Origin: Castellaniella defragrans
Lineage (GTDB): Bacteria > Pseudomonadota > Gammaproteobacteria > Burkholderiales > Burkholderiaceae_B
DNA: 64,000 bases
Assembly (NCBI RefSeq): GCF_014203015.1
Contig: NZ_JACHIB010000005.1
Coordinates: 1-64,000 of the forward strand
Direction: 5' to 3'
Part shown: piece by piece, positions 1 through 8,097 of the stretch
Layout of the letters: each line of letters starts with the position of its first letter
Numbering within the stretch: the first letter of the stretch is position 1
Notes under the pieces: generated by a model
What the model saw: the letters and a program-made list of their open reading frames with translations, nothing else
The model's database searches: none
Told to the model about the DNA's origin: nothing
Translations under genes and position numbers: made by a program

Positions 1-260
1 GTGCGCAGGCCGGTGCCCAGGCGGGCGCGCGCGCGGCCCAGGCGGAGGCCGCCGCCGCGGGCGCCGGCGCCGCACGCGCGGCCCAGCCGGCGCGCATTCC
101 CTCGGCGCCGGAAAAGGTCGTCAGCCCCGCGCCGCACCGGCCCCGCTCCGGCGCACCGGCCGATGCGCCCGCGCCGCGCGCGGCCGCGAAGCCGGCCCTG
201 CGCGCGCCCGGCAAGCCCGCTCCGGCCTCGGCCGGCACCGAGGAGTGGACCGAGTTCTGA
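1..260 (+). CDS. Methyl-accepting chemotaxis protein, C-terminal end (partial)
   Basis: Only the last 85 codons are inside the window, read in the frame beginning at base 3. They encode an Ala/Pro/Gln-rich low-complexity linker and end in Glu-Glu-Trp-Thr-Glu-Phe-stop. Transmembrane chemoreceptors of the Tsr/Tar type carry a flexible tail that ends in a NWETF-like pentapeptide, which docks the methyltransferase CheR (and CheB); EWTEF fits this pattern. The signalling hairpin and membrane part lie upstream of the window. The call rests on the tail alone, so the identity is likely but not proven. Confidence 0.6.
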   Translation, partial: AQAGAQAGARAAQAEAAAAGAGAARAAQPARIPSAPEKVVSPAPHRPRSGAPADAPAPRAAAKPALRAPGKPAPASAGTEEWTEF

Positions 261-401
261 GCCCGTTCCCGAGGGCCGCTCCCGTCCCTGCCGCCGCCGA
301 GGAATGGAGCGGGTTCCGAGACGCGCGCCCTCGCGGGCGGCGGGAGGCGCCGCGGCGTGCGCGGCGGCCTTGCGGCCGGGCCGTGCTTCCGCCCGGACGT
401 G

Positions 402-947
402 TCAGCGGTCTTTGCCGGGCAGCATCCGCGTCAGGGTACCGTCGCGGTCGATGAAATGGTGCCAGAGGGCGCCGACGGTGTGCAGCACGACCAGACCGAC
501 CAGGATCGGTCCGGCGAAGCCGGCGTGCACCGTGTGGATGGCCTTGGCCGCCGCCTTGTCCTCGTCCAGCCAGACCGGGATGGAAAACAGGCCGAAGAAG
601 CTCACGGACTGCTGCGCGAACTGCGACATCAGCAGGCCGGCCAGCGGCAGGGCGAGCACCAGGACGACCATGGCCCAGTGGACCGTGGATGCCAGGCGCA
701 ATTGCCAGGATTGACCGACAGGCTGCGGGCGGCCGGTGTTCAGCCGCGTCGCCACCCAGGCGATCATCAAGGCCAGGGCCGTCAGCCCGAAGCTCTTGTG
801 GAAGAACATGAGCTGTCCCTTGACGGGATCGCCGCGCTCGTAGCCGCCGGCGGCGACCACACAGACCACCGCCGCGGCGATGATGACGAACAACGACCAG
901 TGCAGGAATTTGAGTGAAGGGCTCCAGGTGGTGGGTGTGGCAGGCAT
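402..947 (-). CDS. Cytochrome b561 family protein
   Basis: A 181-residue, four-helix membrane protein. Hydrophobic segments lie near residues 15-35, 50-70, 88-108 and 145-165. Histidines in the LHW motif (about residue 15), HKSFG (about 50), TVHW (about 88) and TIHTVHAGF/LHTVGALWHH (about 140-162) are placed as the two b-heme ligand pairs of the bacterial b561 (CybB) family. These proteins pass electrons from ubiquinol or to periplasmic acceptors in the inner membrane. The length matches the family (about 175-190). It is divergent from tpiA and has no obvious operon partner. The specific electron acceptor cannot be read from the sequence. Confidence 0.88.
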   Translation of the reverse strand: MPATPTTWSPSLKFLHWSLFVIIAAAVVCVVAAGGYERGDPVKGQLMFFHKSFGLTALALMIAWVATRLNTGRPQPVGQSWQLRLASTVHWAMVVLVLALPLAGLLMSQFAQQSVSFFGLFSIPVWLDEDKAAAKAIHTVHAGFAGPILVGLVVLHTVGALWHHFIDRDGTLTRMLPGKDR

Positions 948-985
948 GTGATCCCCCTTGGTCTGAGCGATGCAAGCGGATGATG

Positions 986-1032
986 GAATGGCGATTCTGT
1001 CGAATGCGGTTCTGCCGAATGGCCATTCTGAC
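986..1032. repeat. Three degenerate 15-16-bp tandem repeats
   Basis: Three adjacent units start with GAATG and end in TTCTG (GAATGGCGATTCTGTC, GAATGCGGTTCTGCC, GAATGGCCATTCTGAC). They lie in the divergent region between the cytochrome b561 gene and tpiA. A fourth, more decayed unit may follow. No function is evident. Confidence 0.6.
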
Positions 1033-1083
1033 TATAGCCTGAATGGGAACGCATTTTGCACGTACAAGATACAGGATGTGATG

Positions 1084-1107
1084 GCCTGCCCGAAAGGGAG
1101 GGCAGGC
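1084..1107. other. Perfect 8-bp hairpin in the b561/tpiA divergent region
   Basis: GCCTGCCC and GGGCAGGC pair perfectly around an 8-base loop. No T-tract follows, so a classical terminator is unlikely. The rest of this 350-bp gap holds the repeats just upstream and a TACAAT candidate -10 box at 1198-1203 for tpiA; no convincing -35 box is seen. Confidence 0.45.
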
Positions 1108-1297
1108 AAGCGCGCCGGCCTCGTTCGCCTCGTGCCTCTGGACGCGGCGGCCTGGCCGGCAGAACCGGCGGAGTCGGCGCGGCACGCGCAAACACGCTAC
1201 AATTCAGGGTTACTCTTTGCGGGGTCGGGCCTGCTTTTCCCCGAGAAAAGCGGGCGCATTCCGCAATCATCCCGCTTTGACTGGATCGACGACACCA

Positions 1298-2047
1298 ATG
1301 AGCCACACTCGCACGCGCCTTGTCATGGGCAATTGGAAAATGCACGGCAGCCTCGCGGCCAATGCCGCGCTGCTCGACGGCCTGGTCGCGGGCGCTGCCC
1401 GGGCGGGCGCCGCCCAGCTGGCCGTGTGCGTGCCCTTTCCCTACCTGGCGCAGGCGCGCGACGCCCTGGCGGGCACGCAGATTTCCTGGGGCGCCCAGGA
1501 CGTCAGCGTCCACACCCACGGCGCCTACACCGGCGAAGTCGCCCCGGCCATGCTGGCCGATTTCGGCTGCACCTGGGCGCTGTGCGGGCACTCGGAACGC
1601 CGCGCCCTGCACGGCGAATCCAGCGCCGTGGTGGCGGCCAAGGCCGCATCCGCACTGGCGGCGGGGCTGACCCCGGTCGTCTGCGTGGGTGAAACCCTGG
1701 ACGACCGCGACGCCGATCAGGTCGAGTGCGTCATCGGCGACCAGCTCGATCCGGTCCTGGCGCTGGGCGCCGAAGCCCTGGCGCGCCTGGTCATCGCCTA
1801 TGAGCCCGTCTGGGCGATCGGCACCGGCCGCACGGCCACCCCCGAACAGGCCCAGGCCGTGCATGCCTTCATCCGCGCGTCCCTGAACCAGCACGGCGCC
1901 GGGCAGACGCGCATCCTCTACGGCGGCAGCGTGAAGCCCGCCAATGCGGCGTCCCTGTTCGCCCAACCCGACATCGACGGCGCCCTGGTGGGCGGCGCCT
2001 CGCTCGTCGCCGAAGAATTCCTCGGCATCGCGGCCGCGGCCGCCTGA
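1298..2047 (+). CDS. tpiA: Triosephosphate isomerase
   Basis: Interconverts dihydroxyacetone phosphate and glyceraldehyde 3-phosphate in cytosolic glycolysis and gluconeogenesis. The 249-residue product has the family length and all hallmark residues: Lys14 in GNWKMHG, the electrophilic His98 in CGHSERR, and the catalytic base Glu169 in AYEPVWAIGTG, followed by the flexible loop 6. The phosphate-gripping YGGSV segment is near residue 210. The start at 1298 (MSHTRTRLVMGNWK) puts these residues at the expected offsets; the open frame extends upstream but has no family similarity there. secG follows 36 bp downstream, the usual arrangement in proteobacteria. Confidence 0.98.
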   Translation: MSHTRTRLVMGNWKMHGSLAANAALLDGLVAGAARAGAAQLAVCVPFPYLAQARDALAGTQISWGAQDVSVHTHGAYTGEVAPAMLADFGCTWALCGHSERRALHGESSAVVAAKAASALAAGLTPVVCVGETLDDRDADQVECVIGDQLDPVLALGAEALARLVIAYEPVWAIGTGRTATPEQAQAVHAFIRASLNQHGAGQTRILYGGSVKPANAASLFAQPDIDGALVGGASLVAEEFLGIAAAAA

Positions 2048-2083
2048 TCCGAGAACACCCATAAGGTCCGGAGTCCTATCATC

Positions 2084-2560
2084 ATGCAATGGCTTTCCTC
2101 GATCCTGCTGACGCTGCAGGTCATCTCCTCGCTCCTGGTCATCGTGCTGGTGCTGCTGCAGCAGGGCAAGGGCGCCGACATGGGCGCCGCCTTCGGCAGC
2201 GGCTCGGCCGGCAGCGTGTTCGGCTCCGCCGGCGCGGCCAACTTCCTGTCGCGCGCCACCAAGTGGGCGGCCATCGTGTTCTTCGTCACCACCGGCGGCC
2301 TGGCCTGGGTGGCCCACCACCCCGCCGGCTCGCCGATCGAATCGGGCATCATGCAAGGCTTCAGCGCGCCGGCCAAGGAAGCCGCTCCGGCCGGTTCCGC
2401 CGTGCCCGACGTGGGCGGCGGCAGCGCCGTCCCGTCCGTTCCCGCCGCGCCGTCCTCGGGCGCCGCGCCAGCCGCCGCCGTGCCCGCAGCGCCCGCCGCG
2501 CCGTCGGCGGGCGATGCCTCGGTGCCGTCCGTGCCGGCGGCTCCCGCCGGGAAGAAGTAA
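2084..2560 (+). CDS. secG: Protein-export membrane protein SecG
   Basis: A small subunit of the SecYEG translocon in the inner membrane. Two transmembrane helices (about residues 5-24 and 60-80) flank the conserved cytoplasmic loop QQGKGADMGAAFGSG...FGSAGAANFLSR. At 158 residues it is longer than the 75-110 of a minimal SecG; the extra length is a C-terminal tail of Ala, Pro, Ser and Val after residue 100, which is common in betaproteobacteria and probably disordered. It follows tpiA closely and is likely co-transcribed with it. Confidence 0.96.
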   Translation: MQWLSSILLTLQVISSLLVIVLVLLQQGKGADMGAAFGSGSAGSVFGSAGAANFLSRATKWAAIVFFVTTGGLAWVAHHPAGSPIESGIMQGFSAPAKEAAPAGSAVPDVGGGSAVPSVPAAPSSGAAPAAAVPAAPAAPSAGDASVPSVPAAPAGKK

Positions 2561-2656
2561 GGCGGGCATGGCATTGCGGCGGGCCGCGCGGCGGACGCGG
2601 TTGCGCGAGCCCGCAGCCGCCTGGTTCTGCCGCCGCTTCGCGGAGTCAGCCGCGCT

Positions 2657-2755
2657 TGCCCGAGTCCGCTGTTGTTTGAGCCTGCCGTGGCTTTGAGCCC
2701 GCCGCCGCTTGGATCTGTCGCTGTTGGATCCTGCCGGCGTTTGAGTCCGTCTTCG
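2657..2755. repeat. Degenerate 15-17-bp tandem repeat downstream of secG
   Basis: At least five units of the type TTTGAGCCYGCCG or TTGGATCYTGYCG follow each other in the gap between secG and the minus-strand deoxyribosyltransferase gene. Units differ at several positions. No open reading frame of interest crosses them. Confidence 0.55.
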
Positions 2756-2771
2756 CGCCGGCCCGCCGGCG

Positions 2772-3308
2772 TCAGCCGGCCTGGCCGTCGTGCTCCGCCG
2801 CCATCCGCCGCAGGCATGCTTCCGCATCGCCGATGACGACTTCCACGCTGCAGGCGATCATCAGGTTCAGATTCAGGCCGAAGTCCTCCACCGTGCAGCC
2901 TTGCGCGTCGACGAGCCTCGATCCCTGGCGAACGCAGGGAATCTGCGCCGTCAGCGGGACCGCGACGTCGGTGTAGACCCATACCGGCGTCCCGCGCGCC
3001 ACCGCGAAACCCACCTCGAACACCGTGCCCGAATCGGGCTCCGCACCCCGGAAGGGATTGAGATTGGCCATGACGAAGTCCGCACGCCGCAGAAGCTGGA
3101 CGTTGGCCTCGAAGATCCATCGGGCGAGCGCCCGGCCGGCCAGCCCGGCGGGTGCCGCGTTGTCCAGCGGATAGAGTCCCTCGAATCCGTACCGGCCGCA
3201 GAGCCGCTTCAGATGCTGCCCGTGTTCGATGGCGTCCGGGCGGAAGACATCGAAGCCGGCGAGGTAGACGGAGGGGTTCGCGGGGGAGGCGTGGGTGGCA
3301 TGGGTCAT
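2772..3308 (-). CDS. Nucleoside 2-deoxyribosyltransferase family protein
   Basis: A 178-residue protein with the family fold: N-terminal YLAGFDVFRPDA (residues 15-26), an ADFVMANLNPFRG segment (76-88), and EPDSGTVFEVGFAVARGTPVWVY. Glu98 in FEVGFA aligns with the nucleophilic glutamate of N-deoxyribosyltransferases. Such enzymes swap bases between deoxyribonucleosides, in salvage or in cleaning of damaged nucleotides. The gene is a single unit read away from tRNA-Leu towards secG, so it interrupts the usual secG-tRNA neighbourhood. The exact substrate is not deducible; hydrolase variants of the family exist. Confidence 0.87.
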   Translation of the reverse strand: MTHATHASPANPSVYLAGFDVFRPDAIEHGQHLKRLCGRYGFEGLYPLDNAAPAGLAGRALARWIFEANVQLLRRADFVMANLNPFRGAEPDSGTVFEVGFAVARGTPVWVYTDVAVPLTAQIPCVRQGSRLVDAQGCTVEDFGLNLNLMIACSVEVVIGDAEACLRRMAAEHDGQAG

Positions 3309-3508
3309 GGCGTCAGCCGGGTGGGCGCTTGGTCATGGGTTCGGGCGGCCGGTGAAGCGGGCGTTTCCGCGGGCGACAGGGGCGGGGCCGCCTGTTCCTG
3401 CCACCGGTGGTGGGATGTTAACGTTTCGCGGGATGTGCTGCCGGGCGCCGGCGGCTCCCTGCGGAGCCAGGCCGGCGATGCCGCCCGGCCATGGCCTCGT
3501 CTTTGTGC

Positions 3509-3514
3509 TAGAAT
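3509..3514 (+). promoter_or_regulatory. Candidate -10 box of tRNA-Leu
   Basis: TAGAAT lies 26 bp before the mature tRNA start and is followed by the GC-rich stretch GCCCGTC, typical of stable-RNA promoters under stringent control. No good -35 match is visible. Confidence 0.4.
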
Positions 3515-3539
3515 GCCCGTCTTTGCCGCAGGGCAAAAC

Positions 3540-3624
3540 GCCGTCGTGGTGGAATTGGTAGACACGCTATCTTGAGGGGGTAGTGGCGAAAGCTGTGCGA
3601 GTTCGAGTCTCGCCGACGGCACCA
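3540..3624 (+). tRNA. tRNA-Leu (anticodon GAG)
   Basis: The acceptor arms GCCGTCG and CGACGGC pair perfectly, followed by the encoded ACCA end. The D-arm TGGTGGAATTGGTAGACA, the anticodon stem CTATC/GGTAG with loop TTGAGGG (anticodon GAG), a long class-II variable arm (TGGCGAAAGCTGT) and a GTTCGAGTC T-loop are all present. It reads CUC/CUU leucine codons. It is transcribed in the tpiA-secG direction, as expected for this locus. Confidence 0.97.
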
Positions 3625-3668
3625 TCGAATAGTCCAGGCTGATCCGGATCAGTCCGGGAAATCAAAGG

Positions 3669-3703
3669 AAACCCGCATGAACACTGGTTCTTGCGGGTTT
3701 TTT
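3669..3703 (+). terminator. Rho-independent terminator after tRNA-Leu
   Basis: AAACCCGCA (3669-3677) pairs perfectly with TGCGGGTTT (3692-3700) around a 14-base loop and runs into TTTTTT. It ends the tRNA transcript; the usual downstream nuo genes are absent here. Confidence 0.9.
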
Positions 3704-3832
3704 CTTGTCCGGGTGTTCCGGGTCGGGTCCCACAATCGGTACGAAGCAGTGGTTGGTGCGGTTTCTCACCCCTGGGCTATGCAGCAGGCTTCAGAGGAAT
3801 GACGAGCAAGCAGGGTGATGCAGTACGGAGCC

Positions 3833-4297
3833 CTAGAACGGCGCTCCGCCAAAGTCGTCGACGGACGGATCCTCCGGGGCGTGCACGGCGTCCATGTCCA
3901 TCATGAGCGCATCCGCGTCGGTCCCGCAGGACTTGTACATGACGACCTTCGTCCCCTTGTAGACCACCAGGCCGGTGAATTCCCAGCCCTTGCCGATGCC
4001 GCTGTACGCGACGTAGCTGTAGGGGCCGGTCGCAAACCGCACGTAGCCGGCGCCGCCGCCTGAAAACATGACGGAGCCCTTGTAGACCGTGATGCCGCGC
4101 TGTCCGGCGGCGAGCGTGATTTCCTCTTTTTCCGCCGTGCCGTAGCGGTAGGCCGGCGCCGTGCCGAGGTGGCTCAGGGAGACGGTCTTGCCGTTTTCCA
4201 GGGTGCAGCCGGCCGTGCCGCCGGCCAGCGCGGCGGAGGACAGGCAGGAGAGCGCCAGTAGGTGTGCGAGGTGTCGGGCGTGCCGTCTGAGGTTCAT
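3833..4297 (-). CDS. Hypothetical secreted protein
   Basis: A 154-residue protein. The first 25 residues form a signal peptide: basic start (NLRRHARH), hydrophobic core (LLALSCLSSAAL) and an Ala-x-Gly cleavage context near residue 25. The mature part begins with a Cys-containing segment (AGCTLENGKTVSLSH) and is rich in Gly, Tyr and Val, suggesting a small beta-sheet domain; a second Cys near residue 124 could pair with the first. I do not recognise the family. The neighbouring tRNA-Leu and IclR gene give no functional hint. The gene is less GC-rich than its surroundings. Confidence 0.6.
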   Translation of the reverse strand: MNLRRHARHLAHLLALSCLSSAALAGGTAGCTLENGKTVSLSHLGTAPAYRYGTAEKEEITLAAGQRGITVYKGSVMFSGGGAGYVRFATGPYSYVAYSGIGKGWEFTGLVVYKGTKVVMYKSCGTDADALMMDMDAVHAPEDPSVDDFGGAPF

Positions 4298-4475
4298 GGG
4301 AAGCCTGAAAGCGGGTGAGAGTTGCGGAATGGCCTTGTGCCGTCATTCAGCATACGCCATGAAGCGCGCCGTGTTCATCCGGTTCTTTCATCGGCCCGGG
4401 ACGGATGCTTGGACGATCCGGCGGCCGGACACCTTCCAGGCTGGAGAAAAGCGGGACTGGAGAAAGCCGATCCCC

Positions 4476-5240
4476 TCAGTTCAAGCGCTTTTCGATCGTC
4501 CTGAGGGCGTGGAGCAGCACGTCGCGCAGGGTTTCCTTGGTGTCGCGGTAGCGCGGGGTCGGCAGGGTGATGGCCAGGGTGCATCGGGTGCCGCCGGGGA
4601 CGGTGAACGCGATGGCCAGGGAACTGATGCCTTCGGAGTGCTCTTCGTTGTCCTCGGCGATACCCTGGGCGCGGATGCCGGCCAGTTCCTTTTCCAGCCG
4701 GGGCCAGGTGGTCATGGTTCTGGCGGTGTACTTTTCCAGGGTCAGGGTTTCGCGGGCGGCCTGGAGTTCGGCGGGGCTCAGCGCGGCGAGGATGGCCTTG
4801 CCGCTGGCCGAGCAGTGCAGGGGGAGGGTGGCGCCGACTTCGATGATGGAGGTGACGCGCTGGCGGGCGAGGATGCGGTCGACGAAGACGACGTGATCGG
4901 CTTCGGCCACGCCCAGTGCGACGGTCTCGTCGGTGTCGTCGGCCACCGCGGAGAGGATCGGGCGGATCAGTTCGGTGACGGGGAAGCGGGTGGCCGCGGC
5001 CAGGGACAGCAGCATGGGGCCGAGCCGGATGCGCCCGCCGCTGGTGCCGATGAACACGAGGGACTCGTCGGACAGCGAGTCGACGATGCGCTGTACCGTC
5101 GAGCGGGCGAGGCCGACCTGCTGCGCCAGGGCGGTGAGGGTCATGCCTTCGGAGTGCTTTTCCAGCACCCGCAGCAGCGCTGCGGCCCGGGCGATGACCT
5201 GGATTCCTTGCCTTTCGGCGTACCGGTTGACGTCGTTCAT
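4476..5240 (-). CDS. IclR-family transcriptional regulator (1)
   Basis: A 254-residue regulator. Residues 12-75 form the IclR winged helix-turn-helix (VIARAAALLRVLEKH...GLARSTVQRIVDSL), and residues 85-250 the effector-binding GAF-like domain (RIRLGPMLLSLAAATRF, PLHCSASGKAILAAL). IclR proteins bind small aromatic or organic acids and repress or activate catabolic operons. It is divergent from the zinc alcohol dehydrogenase. A near-palindrome of the island-wide operator lies 34 bp before its start, so it probably autoregulates and is my first candidate for the regulator of all five sites. It is related to, but clearly distinct from, the second IclR protein at 26,130. Confidence 0.93.
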   Translation of the reverse strand: MNDVNRYAERQGIQVIARAAALLRVLEKHSEGMTLTALAQQVGLARSTVQRIVDSLSDESLVFIGTSGGRIRLGPMLLSLAAATRFPVTELIRPILSAVADDTDETVALGVAEADHVVFVDRILARQRVTSIIEVGATLPLHCSASGKAILAALSPAELQAARETLTLEKYTARTMTTWPRLEKELAGIRAQGIAEDNEEHSEGISSLAIAFTVPGGTRCTLAITLPTPRYRDTKETLRDVLLHALRTIEKRLN

Positions 5241-5273
5241 GGGGGTTTCTGGCCTGGCCGTAGGGTGTAATTT

Positions 5274-5293
5274 CAGTACAATTGTATTGTACT
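5274..5293. promoter_or_regulatory. Island operator, site A
   Basis: CAGTAC-AATT-GTATTGTACT, followed by ATGG. It contains the perfect palindrome TACAATTGTA (5277-5286) and the 7-bp arms AGTACAA/TTGTACT. It sits between the divergent IclR gene and alcohol dehydrogenase gene and matches sites B, D, E and F in sequence and half-site spacing. Confidence 0.65.
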
Positions 5294-5402
5294 ATGGTTT
5301 CTTTGGGCTGGCTGTCGTCCGGCGGGGTGCCGGATCGCGCGTGCGGGCCTGCCTGGGCGCCACGCCCGGCCGGCCGCGCAGCCAGTCCCCCAGCCGAGGG
5401 CG

Positions 5403-6467
5403 GTGGATGACATGAAATGCGCAGTCTATTACGGGCCGGGAGACGTGCGGCTGGAAGACCGTCCGGTTCCCGAGCCGGGGCCGGGCCAGCTGCTGGTGCG
5501 GGTCGACTACGTGGGGATCTGCGGCACCGATGTGCACAGCTACCAGCGCGCGGGCATCATCGCTCCGGTCCGGGTCTTCGGCCACGAGACGGTGGGCACG
5601 GTGGCGCGGGTGGGCGAGGGCGTCGCCGGGTTCCTGCCCGGCGAGCAGATCCTCTGCGGTCCGCCCACCCATTGCCGCGAGAACTGCCCGTCGTGCCGGC
5701 GCGGGGAGACCAACATCTGCCTCAACGGCTTTCCGCGCACGGCGGGCATCGGGGCGCTGGACGGCGGCTATGCCGAATACATGCTGGTCCACGACGTCCG
5801 GCACACGATGCTGGTTCCGGTGCCCGCCGGTGTCGATGCCCGCGAGGCGGTGCTGTTCGACGTGGTGTGCGTGGCCTTCCACGCCATCCGGAAGTCGCGC
5901 TTCAGGCTGGGCGACACCGCGGTGGTGAGCGGCGGCGGGAGCATCGGGCTGTCGGCCATCGCCCTGCTGAAGCTGGCGGGCGCAAGCCGCATCATCGCCC
6001 TGGAAGTCGCCGAGGACAAGCACGCGATCATGCGGGCCTACGGCGCCGACCAGGTAATCAATCCGGCGCAGGTCCACGACGTGGGCGCGGCGGTGCGCGA
6101 CGCCATCGGCAGCGGGGTGGGCGCCGACGTGGTGTTCGAGTGCGTCGGCCGGGCCGAATCCGTCGAAACCTGCGTGATGCATTGCGTTCGGCCCGGCGGC
6201 CAGGTGATGCTGGTCGGCGCGGGCGCGGAGCCGCTGTCGCTGGTGACGGCGCGGTTCGTTCCGCGCGAGATCGATCTGCAGTGCTCCTTCGTTTACACCG
6301 AGGATGAGGTCCGCACCTATCTGGCGCTGATGGCCGCCGGCAAGGTCGATTTCAGCGCCCTGGTGACCGACGTGATCCGCCTGGAGGAGTGCGTCGAGCG
6401 GGGCCTGGAGCGCCTGTCCAGGCCGGGCAACGGGCAGATCAAGGTGCTGATCGCGCCCTCGGCTTGA
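5403..6467 (+). CDS. Zinc-dependent alcohol dehydrogenase (MDR superfamily)
   Basis: A 354-residue medium-chain dehydrogenase of the threonine/sorbitol dehydrogenase type. The catalytic-zinc motifs GICGTDVHS (about residue 39) and GHETVG (about 62), four structural-zinc cysteines in HCRENCPSCRRGETNIC (about 90-107), and the nucleotide-binding GGGSIGLSAIALLKLAGA motif (about 178) are intact. It should oxidise a secondary alcohol, or reduce the ketone, with NAD(P). The GTG at 5403 opens the frame; the ATG at 5412 (MKCAVYYG) is equally plausible and matches family N-termini. Divergent from the IclR gene with operator site A between them, so probably part of the island regulon. The substrate is unknown. 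Confidence 0.9.
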   Translation: MDDMKCAVYYGPGDVRLEDRPVPEPGPGQLLVRVDYVGICGTDVHSYQRAGIIAPVRVFGHETVGTVARVGEGVAGFLPGEQILCGPPTHCRENCPSCRRGETNICLNGFPRTAGIGALDGGYAEYMLVHDVRHTMLVPVPAGVDAREAVLFDVVCVAFHAIRKSRFRLGDTAVVSGGGSIGLSAIALLKLAGASRIIALEVAEDKHAIMRAYGADQVINPAQVHDVGAAVRDAIGSGVGADVVFECVGRAESVETCVMHCVRPGGQVMLVGAGAEPLSLVTARFVPREIDLQCSFVYTEDEVRTYLALMAAGKVDFSALVTDVIRLEECVERGLERLSRPGNGQIKVLIAPSA

Positions 6468-6496
6468 AGGACCAAAGGACCAAAGGACCAAAGGCC
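6467..6496. repeat. 8-bp tandem repeat (AAGGACCA)
   Basis: Three perfect copies of AAGGACCA and a partial fourth start inside the stop codon of the alcohol dehydrogenase gene. Related but decayed copies continue to about 6,510. The array lies upstream of the MFS promoter region. Confidence 0.8.
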
Positions 6497-6646
6497 ACAG
6501 GCCCAAAGGGTGGATGGGCCGAGGACCTGGGAAGCCAGGAGGCTGAAAGTCCGATCCTTTTGAAGACACATCGGGGCGCCGGCTGCGCCCGCCTCCTTGG
6601 GGAGGCCGCGGCATCCGGCCCGCATCCGATGCGCCTCAATAAAAAA

Positions 6647-6666
6647 CAATACATTTGTATCGTATA
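6647..6666. promoter_or_regulatory. Island operator, site B
   Basis: CAATAC-ATTT-GTATCGTATA, in an AT-rich stretch 63 bp before the MFS start codon. It includes the perfect palindrome ATACA-TT-TGTAT (6649-6660). The right half GTATCGTAT is identical to that of site F. Confidence 0.65.
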
Positions 6667-6728
6667 GCGGTATATTAACGATTATTCGGATAACGGGGGC
6701 CATTGCGAGCCCCAGACGGAGACAAACG

Positions 6729-7976
6729 ATGATTCTTTCAGCCGGCAGCCATTCCGCCAACGCGCACGCCCCCGTGCGCACGCCCCGGGCCATTCACGCC
6801 TTCATCCTGCTCGTCGCCAGCGGCCTGTCGGTCCTGGTGACGGCGATCCTCGGCCCGAGTCTGCCCCAGATGCAGGCGCATTTCTCCGACGTGCCCAATG
6901 CCGACTACTGGGTGCCGATGACGATGACGCTGCCGCTGCTGGTCATGGCCCTGTGCAGCATCTTCGCCGGCGCGCTGGCCGACCGGATCGGGCGCAAGCC
7001 GCTGATGGTCTGGGCCACCGGCCTGTACGCGGTGGTCGGCGTGGCACCGATGGTGCTCGATTCGCTTTCGGCCATCGTCGCCAGCCGCGCGGTGATCGGC
7101 ATGTGCGAGGCCATCATCATGACCATCAGCACGACGATGATCGGCGACTACTACAGCGGCCAGCGGCGGGAGAAGTTCATGTCGCTGCAGACCACGGTGG
7201 CGTCGGGCTCGGCGGTGTTCCTCAACATGCTGGGCGGCATGCTCGGCGGCATCGGCTGGCGGGCGCCCTATGCGATCTACGGGGTCGCGCTGCTGCTCAT
7301 GCCGCTGATGGCCTATTACCTGTGGGACACGAAGCCGGGCCGCCCGGCCGGCGATGCCGCCGCGCCGGTCCAGGACGAGCCGGGGATCCGCTTCCGCCCG
7401 CTGCTGCTGCTCGGGATCTGCGCCATCGCCTTCCTCGCGGGCCTGGTGTTCCTGATGGTGCCGATCCATGGCGCCTACCTGATGGGGGCCATCGGCGTGG
7501 AGTCCACCGGCGCGATCGGGATCGCAATGGCGTTCAACAGCGTCGGGGTGGTGGCGGGGACGCTGGTCTTCGGCTGGATCGTCGCGCCGCGCCTGCGGGT
7601 GCCCGCGCAGCTGGCCCTCGCCGCCGCGATCGCCGCCGCCGGCTTCCTGATGATGGCCTCGGCCGGCGATTACCGGGCGCTGACGGCCGGGGTGATGGTC
7701 AACGGCTTCGGCGCCGGCCTGCTGCTGCCGACCATGGTGACCTGGAACATGCGCGAGCTGCCGTTCTCCCATCGCGGCTTCGGCAATGGCGCGTTCATCT
7801 CGTGCCTGATGTTCGGCATGTTCGTCAATCCGGTCCTGGTGGTCTACCTTTCCCACCACGCCGGCGGCCGGGCCGGGGTGATCGGGCTGATCGGCATGGC
7901 CATGGGCGGGCTGGCGCTGGTGGCGCTGCTCGTCGGCTGCCTGCGCCGCCGGCGCGTCGCCGGGCATGCCGCCTGA
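6729..7976 (+). CDS. MFS transporter
   Basis: A 415-residue inner-membrane carrier with about twelve hydrophobic segments. The MFS signature between helices 2 and 3, GALADRIGRKPLMVW, begins near residue 79. The start at 6729 is preceded by an ACGGAGAC ribosome-binding sequence; a longer frame upstream has no membrane character. The first helix (HAFILLVASGLSVLVTAILGPSLPQM) resembles drug- or aromatic-acid-type MFS members. Operator site B lies just upstream, so it is probably expressed with the island and moves its substrate or a product. Direction and cargo cannot be told. Confidence 0.9.
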   Translation: MILSAGSHSANAHAPVRTPRAIHAFILLVASGLSVLVTAILGPSLPQMQAHFSDVPNADYWVPMTMTLPLLVMALCSIFAGALADRIGRKPLMVWATGLYAVVGVAPMVLDSLSAIVASRAVIGMCEAIIMTISTTMIGDYYSGQRREKFMSLQTTVASGSAVFLNMLGGMLGGIGWRAPYAIYGVALLLMPLMAYYLWDTKPGRPAGDAAAPVQDEPGIRFRPLLLLGICAIAFLAGLVFLMVPIHGAYLMGAIGVESTGAIGIAMAFNSVGVVAGTLVFGWIVAPRLRVPAQLALAAAIAAAGFLMMASAGDYRALTAGVMVNGFGAGLLLPTMVTWNMRELPFSHRGFGNGAFISCLMFGMFVNPVLVVYLSHHAGGRAGVIGLIGMAMGGLALVALLVGCLRRRRVAGHAA

Positions 7977-8015
7977 GGGCGGACGAAGGAATCGGGATCG
8001 CGGCGCCGCCATGCG

Positions 8016-8051
8016 GCCCGGCCCGCCGGACGGAGGGCCGGCGGGCCGGGC
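8016..8051. terminator. Strong hairpin between convergent genes
   Basis: GCCCGGCCCGCCGG and CCGGCGGGCCGGGC form a perfect 14-bp stem around an 8-base loop, between the MFS gene (plus) and the DAPG-hydrolase-like gene (minus). It may stop transcription from both sides, although no T-tract follows in either direction. Confidence 0.5.
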
Positions 8052-8097
8052 GGTGTGATATCTGCCGGGCCGGGCCGTGGGATGCGGCCCGATGCGG

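Noticed and set aside
1055-1080. CGTACAAGATAC near the cytochrome b561 gene as a sixth island operator
   Set aside because: Half-site spacing and flanks do not match the CRRTAC-N4-GTAYYG pattern, and the neighbouring genes are core functions.
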